Source: Sphagnum compactum | Taxonomy: Eukaryota > Bryophyta > Sphagnopsida > Sphagnales | Assembly (NCBI GenBank): GCA_965153455.1 | Contig: OZ234501.1 | Coordinates: forward strand, 12,276,001 to 12,340,000 | Length of the DNA stretch: 64,000 bases | Reading direction: 5' to 3' | The notes under the pieces: model-generated | The model's input: the letters and a program-made list of their open reading frames with translations, nothing else | Database searches by the model: none | Told to the model about the DNA's origin: nothing | In this document: piece after piece, positions 12,978 through 23,870 of the stretch | Layout of the letters: every line of letters starts with the position of its first letter | Numbering within the stretch: position 1 is the first letter of the stretch | Translations under genes and position numbers: made by a program

Positions 12978-13502
12978 CAACGGGATTTTAGTTTTTCCTG
13001 TCTTCAAATCCAGAAAAATCAGAAGCCTTAAGTCCAAAGATAGCCAATCTATGTCTCATGGGAGTACTCATGGGACAATCTTATGGATGAATCTTAGTCA
13101 GTGAGTCTATCTTTTGTTGTTTATCTGCTCTTGGCAAAAGGTTTGTTCCTTGTTGCCATACTTCTCACACCTGCACATTAAATGGATGTAGCTATTCCAG
13201 AAATTCCTGATACAGAAGTAACACATATATGAGACTGCCGAGGAAAATCCACCAACATTTTCAAAGGTAACATGACAATGGGTGTAGTTGTAACCTTGTG
13301 AGTGTTGCGTACCAAATGTCAGACCATCATCTTCATCATGAATAACAATTACCTGCTATTGCTTAGTGTTAGCAACATTGTGCAAAGAAAACACTGTTGC
13401 AGTCCAATAACTCAAGATTTAAACTCACAACCTTTGGGTCTACCTTTGTACCTACCAACAGACCGAGTGCATTTTCCAGTCTGATTTTACAAAGTAATAT
13501 CA
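12978..13502. other. 3' flank of ZPR1 with a shared 80-bp repeat
   Basis: Likely 3' UTR and downstream DNA of ZPR1. The segment 13262-13343 (AAAGGTAACATGACAATG through TCATCTTCATCATGAA) is a diverged direct repeat of 18658-18740, which lies inside the intron of the carrier gene. No ORF is supported. Confidence 0.5.
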
Positions 13503-13840
13503 GATTTTGTGGACGTTAAGTTCCATTCGAATGAAAAATATTGAAGGATGGTGCATGCAACTTGAATTTGAATTGAATTAAATTGAATTCCAAATTCCTA
13601 AATTAAATTTGATTGAATTCAAACTCCTGCATTAAATTCAATTGAATTCAAGTTCTTGCATTAAAATTGAATTAAATTCAAGTTGTTATAGTACATTCAA
13701 ATACATTGAAATGAAATTTTAATTCAGTTGATTTGAATTCTAGTTCAACTAAATTCAACTGAATTGAAAAAAAATGGGAAGCAAATTGGTGGAGAAAGTA
13801 TTGAAAATGTGCTTGTGAATATGGTGTTGGAAAAAAAGCT
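13503..13840 (+). repeat. Dispersed repeat, copy 1 (inverted to 22022-22262)
   Basis: It begins near GATTTTGTGGACGTTAAG, passes through GGTGCATGCAACTTGAAT, then an expanded AATTGAATTCAA low-complexity core, and ends near TATTGAAAATGTGCTTGTG and ATGGTGTTGG. The reverse complement of 22022-22262 follows the same order of blocks with a shorter core. The family is unidentified and non-coding. Confidence 0.75.
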
Positions 13841-14912
13841 TTAAAAAGATAAAGACATGAGAAGAAACTTTTTCATATCTCTTTACTTGGAAATGGGCTA
13901 AATAAATTCCAAATTGGAATTGTCCCAGCGACAACTTGTAACATATATAGAACCTAAAGCTATCCTTCCTAAACCAACATTCATTGCCACTAAAAATTTT
14001 GAATGGATGAAATTTTAGAATCTCAAATTGAGGTTTGCTGGACCCCAATTCTTTCAATAGGTAAACTAATTTGATGAGAAGTGCAAATTAGGTCTTTTTT
14101 AATACACCTTATTGGAAGGTCATTGAATTTTTATTTTTATTTACTTTGCAAAATAATCTTTGAAGTCAATAAGTAATTTTAAAATGTCATGTAGCAGAAA
14201 ATAAAAATAAAAACATCTTTTGTGGTTGCAACTTGCAAGGTGTTCCCAAAATACCAAGTTGAAACTCCTTTTTAGGATTATTGTTATCCATAAGATCTTC
14301 TCAAGAACATTTTCATTATAAGATACCTGATTCAAATTAGGTATTTGATTGGGTGATCGTGAATACTTTTGTATACATACAATTTAACAGAACCAATTGA
14401 ATATTAATAAGGGATGTGTCACACTGCGGCCTTGCCATTTACATTGAAAAGTATCTTAAGGCAAAAGAAGAAGAATTATGGAAACTCAAATATTTCACCA
14501 TGCAAAGATATAGATCTTCAAAAACCCTCTAATAGAAACCAAAATCCTTCAAGATATTATGACTCTATAACTAATCACAAGTTTCAACTCAAGCCAAAAA
14601 ATATCATCTTTCAAAAATCCTCATCTAAAAATAGGGCTATTAACTAGGGGCCAAAATCACTTAAGCTACTATACTCTATAATGAATCTAAACATTTCCAC
14701 AATTTCCACCATCATCATCAGAATCATTTGCTTTTTGTCCTTCCCAGTTTGTGCATGATGTTGAAATCAAGGTGGGGCTGAATCAAAGCCCCTGTGGCTT
14801 GATTGGTAGAGGGAGGAGCTATGACCCATTCCACCACCTGCCTCTTTTTTTCCAGTGACCTGCCTTCTATTAATGCCAATACTTGCCCTTGTTCTTTTTC
14901 TTTTAGTTCACC
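13841..14912. other. AT-rich intergenic DNA
   Basis: No gene is seen. Short ORFs on both strands are low-complexity and domain-free. At 14795-14812 a TGGCTTGATTGGTAG motif resembles a Pol III A box, but no B box follows it on the same strand. Confidence 0.5.
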
Positions 14913-15120
14913 CACCTACTTCTTCTTTTTCTTTTTCCTTTGAAGCACAACAGCAGACCTGACCTGACAAGCCATTGGCACCCTCAAGTCATGCTTAGAG
15001 GCAGCGGGTCGGCATGGCTTTCACTTGCACACCACTGGGTTTGAACTTTGAATCCAGAACCTTTTTTGAGGTCACCGGCACGGGGCTATACCACTGATGA
15101 GCCATCACCCCTGGGGTTGA
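14913..15120 (-). mobile_element. tRNA-derived SINE-like sequence
   Basis: Read on the minus strand, a GGGGTGATGGCTC start leads into an A-box-like segment (15104-15091, TGGCTCATCAGTGG, with a 3-nt insertion against the consensus). About 43 bp later there is a good B box (15047-15037, AGTTCAAACCC). Spacing and order fit an internal Pol III promoter. The 3' side ends in a purine-rich tail (GAAAAAGAAAAAGAAGAAG) near 14915-14937, as in plant SINEs. No target duplication was found. It cannot be a functional tRNA gene because the cloverleaf is not maintained. Confidence 0.5.
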
Positions 15121-17605
15121 GCGCCTACTTTTTAACACCAGTGCATGGGCCACACAAGGCTGATTCTGCTGAGTGTGGCCTCCCCGGGTTGGCCTGCCAC
15201 TCTCACCCAGGGAGGGCTTACTTGATAGAATCGGTCTTCAATGGTCCATTCTTTAGAATGTAACCAGTTGGAGAGTCAGATTCAAGCACTTTTTGGACCT
15301 TTTTCCTCTGTGGGACTGGCTGGCTGCCCTACTTGGTTTTATCGGGTCTTCTGTTGTTGTTTGCACAGGATAATTAGCCTCTGACATGGCCTCTCTTCTC
15401 AAAGACCCAAGAGGAAGGACGTCGCTATTTCAAGACAGCTACAGTTTTGATGTAGATGCCTAAGAATTGAACCTTAGCTGAGGTTGTATATACCATGTCA
15501 TCTTGCCCTATTTTCAGTTGTAGCTTATATTCTAAAAAAGAGATGACGTGTTTCGATCTTTTCTTTTTTTTTTTCGAGTTCAGTGATTCCTAGTAGAGAG
15601 TTATCTGCATAGCAGACGTACTTAATCTTGATGAAGTCAGCATCCAGGTAGTCAAAAATGCTCGCAAGTCTGGCCTCTCGCTTTTGACTCTTGCGGAGGT
15701 TGGCTGGTGATCTTTTGGAGATCGTAATCTAAATGACGCCGACGAAAAGGATTTTGAAATTTATTAACATTTATTAGCCACCTGCTTCTTCCACTTTTAT
15801 GTGCTTTCAATTTCAGTCTTGAGGTGAATTGTTGCCGGAGAATGCAGGTGGAGAAGAAATGGGTTACAATTTGGAACTGGCCTTGGAAGAACATGTTACC
15901 ACCTAAGGTAACCACGGCTTGCCCTACCAGGCTCACCATGTTCCTGTTCGAATGGGCCCTACTGGGCCCATTCCATAGTGCATAACAGGTTAGTGCTAAG
16001 GTCACCTTTGTGATTCATGTTTAGCTCGTGAGCATAAAATCTGGCATTGTGGAACCAAACCAATCACCCAGAAATGCATGACAATCATGTGCACATGTGT
16101 GGTTTGTGTGATTGAAAAAAAAACTGGGGAATAATAACATTATTCCATGTGTTTTGAATATCAAGATTCGAGTTGTGTCGGGCTCAAATTCAGTATTAAA
16201 AGAGCAACACAAAAAGGGCTTTTAACTTCCATTGAATTCTATTTCCTTTCTTTGCGACTATTGGGTTTCTTGCAACAAACTAGTGGCAACAGAACAAGGG
16301 ATTTGAAGGGGGTTTTTAAGAAGAAAAAAAATTGAGGAAGTACATAGATCTCCATAATGAAGAAAGGGTACCTCAGTGATGGCATCCATAATATGTGACA
16401 TTTGCTAATTTTGTGTGGATAGCAAGTCAAAAACATGGAATGAAGAACCAAGATCCTAGTGTTTGGACAGCAACCCAAATGACAGACAAAACCAATAAAA
16501 AACAAAAACAAAGGAGTGATTGGAAAGTTGAAGTCTGGCTTGATGACAAAACAAATTGACATTTACACTTGGCGCAAATTGCGCATTCAAGTCAAAACAC
16601 TTTGATCAACCTCATCATCTACAGTGAGGCTTCTGTTGGAGGTTTACACAATCATCCACCCATAGTGTATTGAACTACTTTGAATCAAAAGAGTGAGAAG
16701 TCCCAAATATTTCCCAATATTTGAGATCAAAGGACAAAGATTCACATGATTCAACTAAGGTGTACCTTCCCTAGCTGTAACCAGAGCTCGATTTGATACT
16801 AGCTCAAGAAGTGCATGAAATTTGCACAAGTTTGGTGAACAGTTCAAATCTAGTCAGTACCATTGAGAAATGCACTACAAGTTCAAGGTCTAAAAGGGGC
16901 TACCTTTCTCTGGATTCCCAAGGATTGAATGGAACTATTGTGGGCTGGCTGCTTAAGAGCCCAATTTCTAGAAAAGTGCACCTGAGTTCAACTAAAGGAA
17001 GCAAAACTAGGGACAAAATGGTGCTCTTATTGCACATCATCTCTAAACCAGACTCTTACTTGGTTGTGCTTCTGCTCAAGAATACATCACCACAACATGC
17101 ACACATTGTCACTGTGTAGCCATGCTGAAATTGTGCCCCCAATCAAGGTGTCCCTGTGCTCTCCAGGAAAAAAAAAACTATCAGAAAGGAATGGCATAGC
17201 ACAGATGTCCTCCAATGTTCTGTTAGGACAGAACCTATTCTTGCAAGAGAATACTATTGTAGTAGGGAGCGAGAACTCTGGAGGGCATCTCTTTGATGAA
17301 GAGGTTGCATCACCAAAGTATGATGGATTGGGCACTTATGGGGGAGATCTCATGAGCAATGTTTCCAGCAAGAGATCATCATCTGTGTTACAACTCTTGA
17401 TACCAGCAATTCACCTGTGCTGGAAAACTAAGAACCTATTTATTCCCTTCAACATGAAGTGGCACCTGTAAGCCCCCAGTTCCTTGAAGGCCAGCATTGA
17501 GTTCTTCCTTGTCCTTTCTGGTGCAGGAGGAAGCTTGTTCCAGCGACATGTGCAATTTGTAATTGTTCAAGTGTCCCCAGAAGAATTGTCTCCCTGAGTA
17601 TCCTC
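15121..17605. other. Intergenic DNA, including probable 3' flank of the carrier gene
   Basis: Nothing recognisable is encoded. The 15.1-15.3 kb part is GC-richer than its surroundings (CCTCCCCGGGTTGGCC) and may belong to the adjacent SINE-like unit. Open frames at 16.8-17.5 kb on the plus strand overlap the region just downstream of the minus-strand carrier stop and show no domain; they are probably its antisense 3' UTR or chance ORFs. Confidence 0.45.
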
Positions 17606-20109
17606 CTACTCATGATGGTGCTCCAACTTAAGGGGCCCTGTCCAATGCATGTAGTTACGAATCTCATCATAGAGCACTAGAATAAGAGCAGCTCCTGTTC
17701 CCCTTACCATGTTTGTCACTGCTCCTTTATAAAATGCCAGAACACCCTCAGTGGAGTAGATCTTCTTCCAGCAATCAAGTGTGCTATCATACATGTGCTT
17801 CTCAAGCCCAGCCTGCATCATCATCCGGCGGCGCACTGTATCTAACGGGTACGAAATTAAACCAGCTGAAGTCGTCACAGCCTGCGCAATAAGCCATCGT
17901 TTCCAAAAGGACAAGTACATGTCCTGAGAAAAAAGGTCTTTTGCAGTATCAAATCCCCCAAAGTAAACACTCCGGTGTACCACCATGCCTTGAACTGAGG
18001 CTGGGAAGCCACGATACAGCCCCTTGAATCCATCCTTCTTGTAAATGGTTCGGATAAAGTGTAGAAGGCCCTGGAATTGCCTCGCCTCTCCGTGCCCAAT
18101 GTCAGCAGCCAAGCGTGTATGTGCAATGTCTAAAGGGTACACAAAGACCAAGCTAGTGCAACCAGCCATTGCCCCAGCCAGAAAATTCGCTGGTGCTCGA
18201 GACAGTGTACCTGCCTTGAAGGTTTCACCAGATGTCAAGAGCGACCGATAGAAGTCCTGCATGGAAACATATAACCCTTTCCTGTTAGCGGCATGTTGTT
18301 TGTCTTTCTCCTCCCGGACAAACAAGGAGGAAATCAGAGTATAATGCTTCATACCTCCTGTACCAGAACAAGTCTTTCTCGGATTGTTCAACAACTCTTT
18401 GTCTTCTCCAGAAACTTCAGGAACACTTCAATAAGTTTTGGGGAGCTACATGTTAGACTCACTCCCAAAAAACTGCAGCTTTCGGCAGAAAGACAGTACA
18501 GAAAAATTTTCCAACATAAAACATGGACACTTCGCAAAAGGATTCCAGTTGACACACCATGATACCAACACATCCTCAAAATTCAAGTTTCTGAATATAG
18601 AGTGAGTGTTCATAAGAAGATCGATGAAGTTGCAGAGAAATCTCCACAACAACAATTAAAGGTAACACGACAATGAGTGCAGTCATAACCTCATGAGAGT
18701 CGCTCACAAAGTGACAGACCATCACCTTCATCACGAACGGCAGTGTTGAGCTGCCATGACTACCCACTGAGTTCATCAGCTCCCAACAGTGGGTGTAGAT
18801 AAGCATATAATAATCTTCCCAAAAACTTGGGCAAACCACTATTATACACAACCTGCGTCCTGAGTTTCTGTTGCCTTTCCGGAAGCAATGGGAAGACTCA
18901 GATGTGATGTTGGCTAGCACTCAAGAGACATTGCTAATCAAAAAGAGTGTTCATAAGAAGAACCAAAGAGACAGAATGCAAGGATATCAAGCATACATCA
19001 AGACCAACTTTTCCTATTTCTTACATCAACACAACATCCTTATGAAACAAACAAAATGTTTCCAGTAACCCTAGAAAAACCAGTAGCATGATGTGTGGGC
19101 AAAAACAGATGAAGCATCTCAAATTCAGTTGCTGCTGCTGCAATAATGATTGCAGCAGCAACATACATATACTTCTTGGTCACGGATGGGAGGCTGACAT
19201 TGCCAAGAAAGAAAAAAGGAAAAAAAAGATCCACCGCCAAGATGTTGATAAAATAGTGTATGAAGGCATGCAAAACATCATCTTGAGCTCCAGAATCTTG
19301 TTCAGAGATCACTGAAAAAGAAAGAAAAACCATAGTCAAATTCCATTCACAACTGCTGCAAACTGGTCCTTTCTTTGAGCTTTCTGAATTGCAAAAGAGA
19401 GTGTGTGTAGATAGAGTTCAAGGAAGGGAAGAAGCTGCAAATACTTGAAAATGGTACAATCATCCCCTTCCCACATTTCTCTGTTTGCATGCGCATACTG
19501 ATGTGCATCCTAATGTGTTTGGAGTGCATACCGATGTGCAGAACTCCTCTTGACAATTTTTTCCTCTCAACATTTGAGAAACCCGTGTCTAGAGTGTGAG
19601 AGAGAGGGGGGAAAAAAAGGCAGTGAGTCCAAGGGACTGACTGATGGATTCATTTGCAAAAGGGGAAAAAGAAGAGCACAGGAAGGAACCTTGAAGGCAA
19701 AATTGAAAGCCAGTGATGGGTAGTAGCGAAGAACACTGCTGGTGTTGCCACGCCAAAGAGAGAGGATGCCTTCATCTCTGGCAATCCGCACAATGCAGTC
19801 CATCAAACCCTTGTAGCGCGGATGCTTGCCATTTGTGACCACCATGTTGCTGTCCTGTGTTTGGAGCAGCAGCTTGGCTCTCTCCACAGGGGCAACGATG
19901 GTGTGTGCCACGCCTCCCATGATGGCACCCACCATCAAATCCCTTGGGAAATTGGTCCATGCTTCTTTCCGCACTTGTTCCCCTTGCTGCTGCTGCTGTT
20001 GCTGACTTTCTTCTTGCCGCCTTGCTCTCTTATGCAAGTCCGGGGTTAGGATTATCGATGATGATGATGATGATGAGCTGCTCTGAAAGAGGGAAGGCAG
20101 CGGGCACAT
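17606..20109 (-). CDS. PM-ANT1: Plasma-membrane-type ADP/ATP carrier (PM-ANT1 orthologue), 2 exons
   Basis: This is a mitochondrial-carrier-family protein. The sequence matches the Arabidopsis plasma membrane adenine nucleotide transporter lineage, which exports ATP. Exon 1 is 20109-19690 and exon 2 is 18256-17606; the 1433-nt GT-AG intron joins FAFK to DFYRSLL in frame (356 aa). Three repeat signatures are visible: PVERAK (about residue 74), PLDIAHTR (about 181) and PLDTVRRR (about 277). The last runs into RRRMMMQ, the ADP/ATP carrier nucleotide-binding signature. HTRLAADIG and VHRSVYFGGFDT are characteristic of this branch. The N-terminus (residues 10-50) is a low-complexity poly-Ser and poly-Gln extension absent from the compact Arabidopsis protein as I recall it. 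The start is placed at the first in-frame ATG; an upstream exon is possible. Family assignment is firm, plasma-membrane location is by homology. Confidence 0.93.
18658..18740 (+). repeat. 80-bp dispersed repeat inside the carrier intron
   Basis: It runs from AAAGGTAACACGACAATG to TCACCTTCATCACGAA and is a direct, diverged copy of 13262-13343, just past the 3' end of ZPR1. Most differences look like transitions. Element type unknown. Confidence 0.7.
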
Positions 20110-21420
20110 TCTTCTCAGCTCCTCCTTCACTTCCAATCGCTTGCAGAAACTCTCTCTCCTCGCGGATCGGATCTCTTGAGTAGTGTCGGAAATCCGATCT
20201 CACGAGGAGCTGCTCCTCCCACAAGCCGCGATTGTTCTTCTTCTACTACTACTACTCGGCGAGCTTCCTCTTGTCTCCCTCTTCTTCCTCTGCAAGTCTG
20301 GGGGTAGGGTCTCTACTGATGATGAGCTGCTGCTGTGAAAGAGAAAAAGAAGAGGCAGCAGCAGCGGGCACATTCTTATCAGCTACTGGATTCTCGAGCC
20401 GCTCGCAGAAACTCGGGAAACCTAATGAATCAAGAGATCATTGCAAGACGAAAAGCAAAAGGTCCAGACTTCTTGGGTGGTGCCCGGGGGAGGTTTCGGA
20501 GACGGGGACGACACAATTCTTCTTCTTCCTCCTCCTCCTCCTTGTTGTGCTCGTAGCTGCAAGTCTGGTAGGCGAGATTGAAGACGACCACGCTCAGGTT
20601 GCACACATCAACATGAAGCTCGGGATTGCGGCCACACGAGAACGGCATGCGCCTTCTCAGCCGGTTTTGCGCCTCCTTCCTACTCATGTTCCTCCTTCCC
20701 TTCGCGGCTGCTACTCCCCTCCCTTTCTCGCAAATCCCGAAAACCCCGCAACTGCTACTGAAGCTTCTTCTGTTAAAATTAGGGCTTCTCTTCCATTCTC
20801 ATCAGCTGTGTCTTTCGTGAGAAACAAACCCGAGAACCCATTTGACCTAGCGGCAGATCTGGGTCACGGGGCCAGTCAGCGGCACTAGATTTGGGTCTTC
20901 CTTGTGTTGTTGCCGCAAGGGTCGGTCAAGTTTGATAAGGTCAAATGGGTTGGTCTCTTTCGCTTGATCGATTATTACGCTGATGATGATCTGTTTGAGA
21001 TTCTCGCCGTTGTTGGGTATGGGGAGAATCGAGCGGATTTGCAGGAAAAACAAATCCGGGAAACACAGAATAATAATGTGTGTTGTCTCGCGGAAGCGAT
21101 TTGGATCTGGATTTGGTGCAACGGGTTTAGGGTTTTTTAGGGCTTGACAGAGCTTCCTTGTTTGAGGAGTCTTCTTCTTGCCGGTCGGCAGATGGCATAC
21201 AAACTCAGAAGAGGCCGGCCTCGAGCTCAGAAGAACCTCAAGCTGTCCAAGGACCACCACCCCCACCCCGGGTGCTTCTTTTGTCCACTTCTTCTGCTCC
21301 TCCCTCTGAAACCCATTCCTATTTGTCTGTTCAACCTGCTTGTAGATCTCTCTCTCTCTCTCTTCTCATTGAGGGTTGATGTGCATTGTGAATCTGCAAA
21401 TTCACTAGACTAGAGCGGTT
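20110..21420. promoter_or_regulatory. 5' flank of the carrier gene
   Basis: GC-richer than the rest of the window, as expected of a plant promoter and 5' UTR. It contains the duplicated exon-1 block (20295-20420), trinucleotide runs (TCTTCTTCCTCC near 20520-20545), and a telo-box-like GGGTTTAGGGTTTTTTAGGG at 21123-21142. Long open frames on the plus strand are shadows of Ser/Gln-rich minus-strand triplets. Nothing is recognisable as a second gene. Confidence 0.45.
20200..20373 (-). CDS. Upstream ORF made by duplication of the carrier 5' coding end
   Basis: A 57-codon ORF opens with MCPLLLPLLF and continues through a poly-Ser run to a TLPPDLQRKKR segment, paralleling the true carrier N-terminus (MCPLPSLFQ, poly-Ser, LTPDLHKR). 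The duplicated DNA block is about 20295-20420 against 20037-20165, an offset of about 260 bp. It ends in TGA before the carrier ATG, so if it is in the transcript it would be an upstream ORF that could reduce carrier translation. Translation is unproven; the duplication itself is clear. Confidence 0.45.
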   Translation of the reverse strand: MCPLLLPLLFLFHSSSSSSVETLPPDLQRKKRETRGSSPSSSSRRRTIAACGRSSSS

Positions 21421-22021
21421 CTAGAGTTCCAGACTAGATTTTTCTGGTATGAGCAGCCAGGTCCGATTGCTGCCAGTGCGCATATTCTACCATACACATC
21501 TTTCATCTTTCAGATGGGTGTCACAGAGGTTTTTTGCATCACAGTTGTTGGAGGTATTTTTTGTGTCTCTGTCATTCATGCTGAAGGTAATTGTCTGATA
21601 CTCTTTGTGACTTGACACTCATAAGGTAGGGCATGACCCAACTCCTCCACTTGTGTGCATGTTTGTTTTGGTATGGTTGGGCCCTAACATAACAGTAGTT
21701 ACCTTCATAGTTTTGTGTTGTGGAGTTTTCTCAGCAACGTCAAACTTTATGTATTTTTGTGGGTTTCAACATCTGCAGAGCAAACTGTTTTGCACTTGAG
21801 GAGTTGAGCTTCCATCATAGTATCTTTACATCATACTTATGGAAAAGATCAATTGCCAAAAAGCACACCTTTGGATTTCAGTGACAATGATTCAGCAGAC
21901 TCCAATGATTCAGGTAGGACAACTTTAGGTTCCACGAGTCATCATTTGAACACTTCCAATTTGGAACTTGTTTAGCCCATTGTCAAGTAAAGAAGCATGG
22001 ATGTGTCTGTTTGTATTTGTT

Positions 22022-22262
22022 TAATTTCAAAAAGAAATTTCCAACACCACCATGTTCATAAGCAGATTTTCAATACCATCTCCATGAATATGCATCCCAT
22101 TTCAATTCAATTGAATTTTAATTCCATTGTTAAATTGAACTTAGTTGCATTGAAATTCTTATTGAATTCAATTCAATTAAAAAAGGAATCCAAATTCAAT
22201 TCAAGTTGCATGCAATGTCATTCAACATTTTCATTCAAATGGAACTTAATTTTCACAAAATC
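22022..22262 (-). repeat. Dispersed repeat, copy 2 (inverted to 13503-13840)
   Basis: The reverse complement reproduces the block order of copy 1: TTAAGTTCCATT, TGCATGCAACTTGAAT, an AATTCAATTG core, TATTGAAAATCTGCTT and ATGGTGTTGG (here GTGGTGTTGG). The low-complexity core is about 95 bp shorter. The two copies face each other across 8.2 kb containing the carrier gene. Confidence 0.75.
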
Positions 22263-22644
22263 AATTCATTTTTTTCATCAATTGATCAGTTGATTGTCAT
22301 GGATAATCAATTCATTTTTTTCATCAACTGATCAGTTGACAAACAATCACTGGTACTGCGCAGCACTGCAGAGCCCAAGTTTGTTAATCCAACAAAATAC
22401 TCCTTTATCTCCATACAGTCACTGTGGGTCTGTTTCGTCATTTCAAGTACCTCATGGGGCCTGCCCACTGGCTTTGAAAGCAGAGGACTTCAGACTGTAA
22501 CCCCATAGGTACTTGCTGAAAAAGATTTGACAAATCTTGGTAAGTCAATCAGGTAGTTGAATCACTGATCAGGGGCTGAAAATCGATGAAATCAATACAT
22601 GAATTTCCAACTTCCACCTATAAAATGCTGCATGTCTCTCATCC

Positions 22645-22742
22645 GTCTCTTTATGCTGCACTCCCTCCAAGCTATTGGGATGTAATCTCTGCATGAAAAT
22701 ATAATTTCGTGCAGAGATTACACCTCTAATAGCATAAGAGAC
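22645..22742. repeat. 98-nt foldback with a perfect 13-bp stem
   Basis: TGTAATCTCTGCA (22681-22693) pairs exactly with TGCAGAGATTACA (22710-22722) around a 16-nt loop. GCTATT (22671-22676) then pairs with AATAGC, and GTCTCTTTAT pairs with ATAAGAGAC at the base, with a 16-nt left-arm bulge. The form is like a short MITE or a miRNA-type precursor. No known plant miRNA is recognised in it. Confidence 0.6.
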
Positions 22743-23870
22743 CTCAAGGTTGGCTCAAGAAAAAGTCCTTCATAGTCCGGAGAGTCTTCCTTAAGAAAAT
22801 CTCCAAAAATTTTATACATTACCATTGCCAGAGTGGTGATCTCCAGTGCTGAATTGTGCTCCCCAGAAAAGGTCGTAGCTACTCTTCTGTTCCCTCCTCT
22901 GCCCCCAGTCCATTACTCTTTCCTGAAACACTGCTTGCCGCATCTGAACTTAGCTCATGGCCTATGGATATCAGACATCATGTCAAGCACAGAGTTATGA
23001 GTACACTTCATCGTCTTGCCGCATCTGACACAAAAGTTGCAAGAAAAGACAATTTCTGGTTCATAGTTGTGGCCAAATGCCACTCAATGCAAAGGCGAGT
23101 TTTACAGTATAGTCAGTTTAGGAAGTTTGTCTATACCATATTGACCACAGACCACAACAAATCCTTCTCTAGTACTAGTATACACTCTTATGTGGGCTTT
23201 AGGGTCTCAAAAACAAAAGTTAGAAAATATTGTGTACATCTCACATGCTAGCAAACAAAGAGCTATATGAACATACTGCACAAAGATTCAGCCTCATGTT
23301 GACACACTCAGAGTCAATGACACTTCCGAGTTCAGTCAGGGCCATCCTAAAAGGTATATCTCTGCATTCCCTACAGCATCAAGTTCCCACAGTTTGTCAG
23401 ACTTTAGTCAATGAATTGACAAGAATGAACTGGTGTGTCTGAACCAGAACAATCATGAAACCAGGGAATATAACACCCAAAGGTTTGTGGGTCCAGGCAC
23501 TAATAGAGCATGCCAACAGCTATATGCCAAGATAGCAGTTGGGAGCAAATCCTTCAGTGGCTCAAAGGCGATTCCTTTCCAAGATTCTGCAAGATAAACA
23601 CACTCACATGAGAAAGGAAATTCTTCTGTCATACTCTCCAACTCAAGAGGCTCCTACTAGGACAGCTGAAACAGCTTGGATTCCAAGGGTGAACAATGTA
23701 CTCTTACAATCTGAGCAATTTTCTTAGTTCAGCCTGAACATGGCAGTAGCAATTGCCGATAAGAAAGAGAGCTCAGAAATACTCATAGAATCTGCACAAT
23801 TCTCTTACTTTAAAATATGGCAGTAGCAACTGCCATCAATATATATCTATTTTAGACATTTGCGTACCTC

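Larger units (their letters stand above)
21421..23870. other. Intergenic DNA between carrier and F-box genes
   Basis: No gene is recognised. It contains the inverted dispersed repeat (22022-22262), a short tandem duplication at about 22261-22341 (TCATTTTTTTCATCAA followed by TGATCAGTTGA, twice), and a foldback at 22645-22742. The right part (22.8-23.8 kb) has frames of 60-130 codons without domains. Confidence 0.5.

Noticed and set aside
14790-14815. Plus-strand tRNA-like sequence (TGGCTTGATTGGTAG)
   Set aside because: A-box-like only; no B box or cloverleaf follows.
16793-17471. Two plus-strand ORFs of 108 and 135 codons
   Set aside because: No domain, and they lie just downstream of the minus-strand carrier stop, probably antisense to its 3' UTR.
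20232-20888. 218-codon plus-strand ORF upstream of the carrier gene
   Set aside because: Its Ser/Phe/Leu-rich sequence is the complement of trinucleotide-rich promoter and duplicated exon DNA on the minus strand; no domain.
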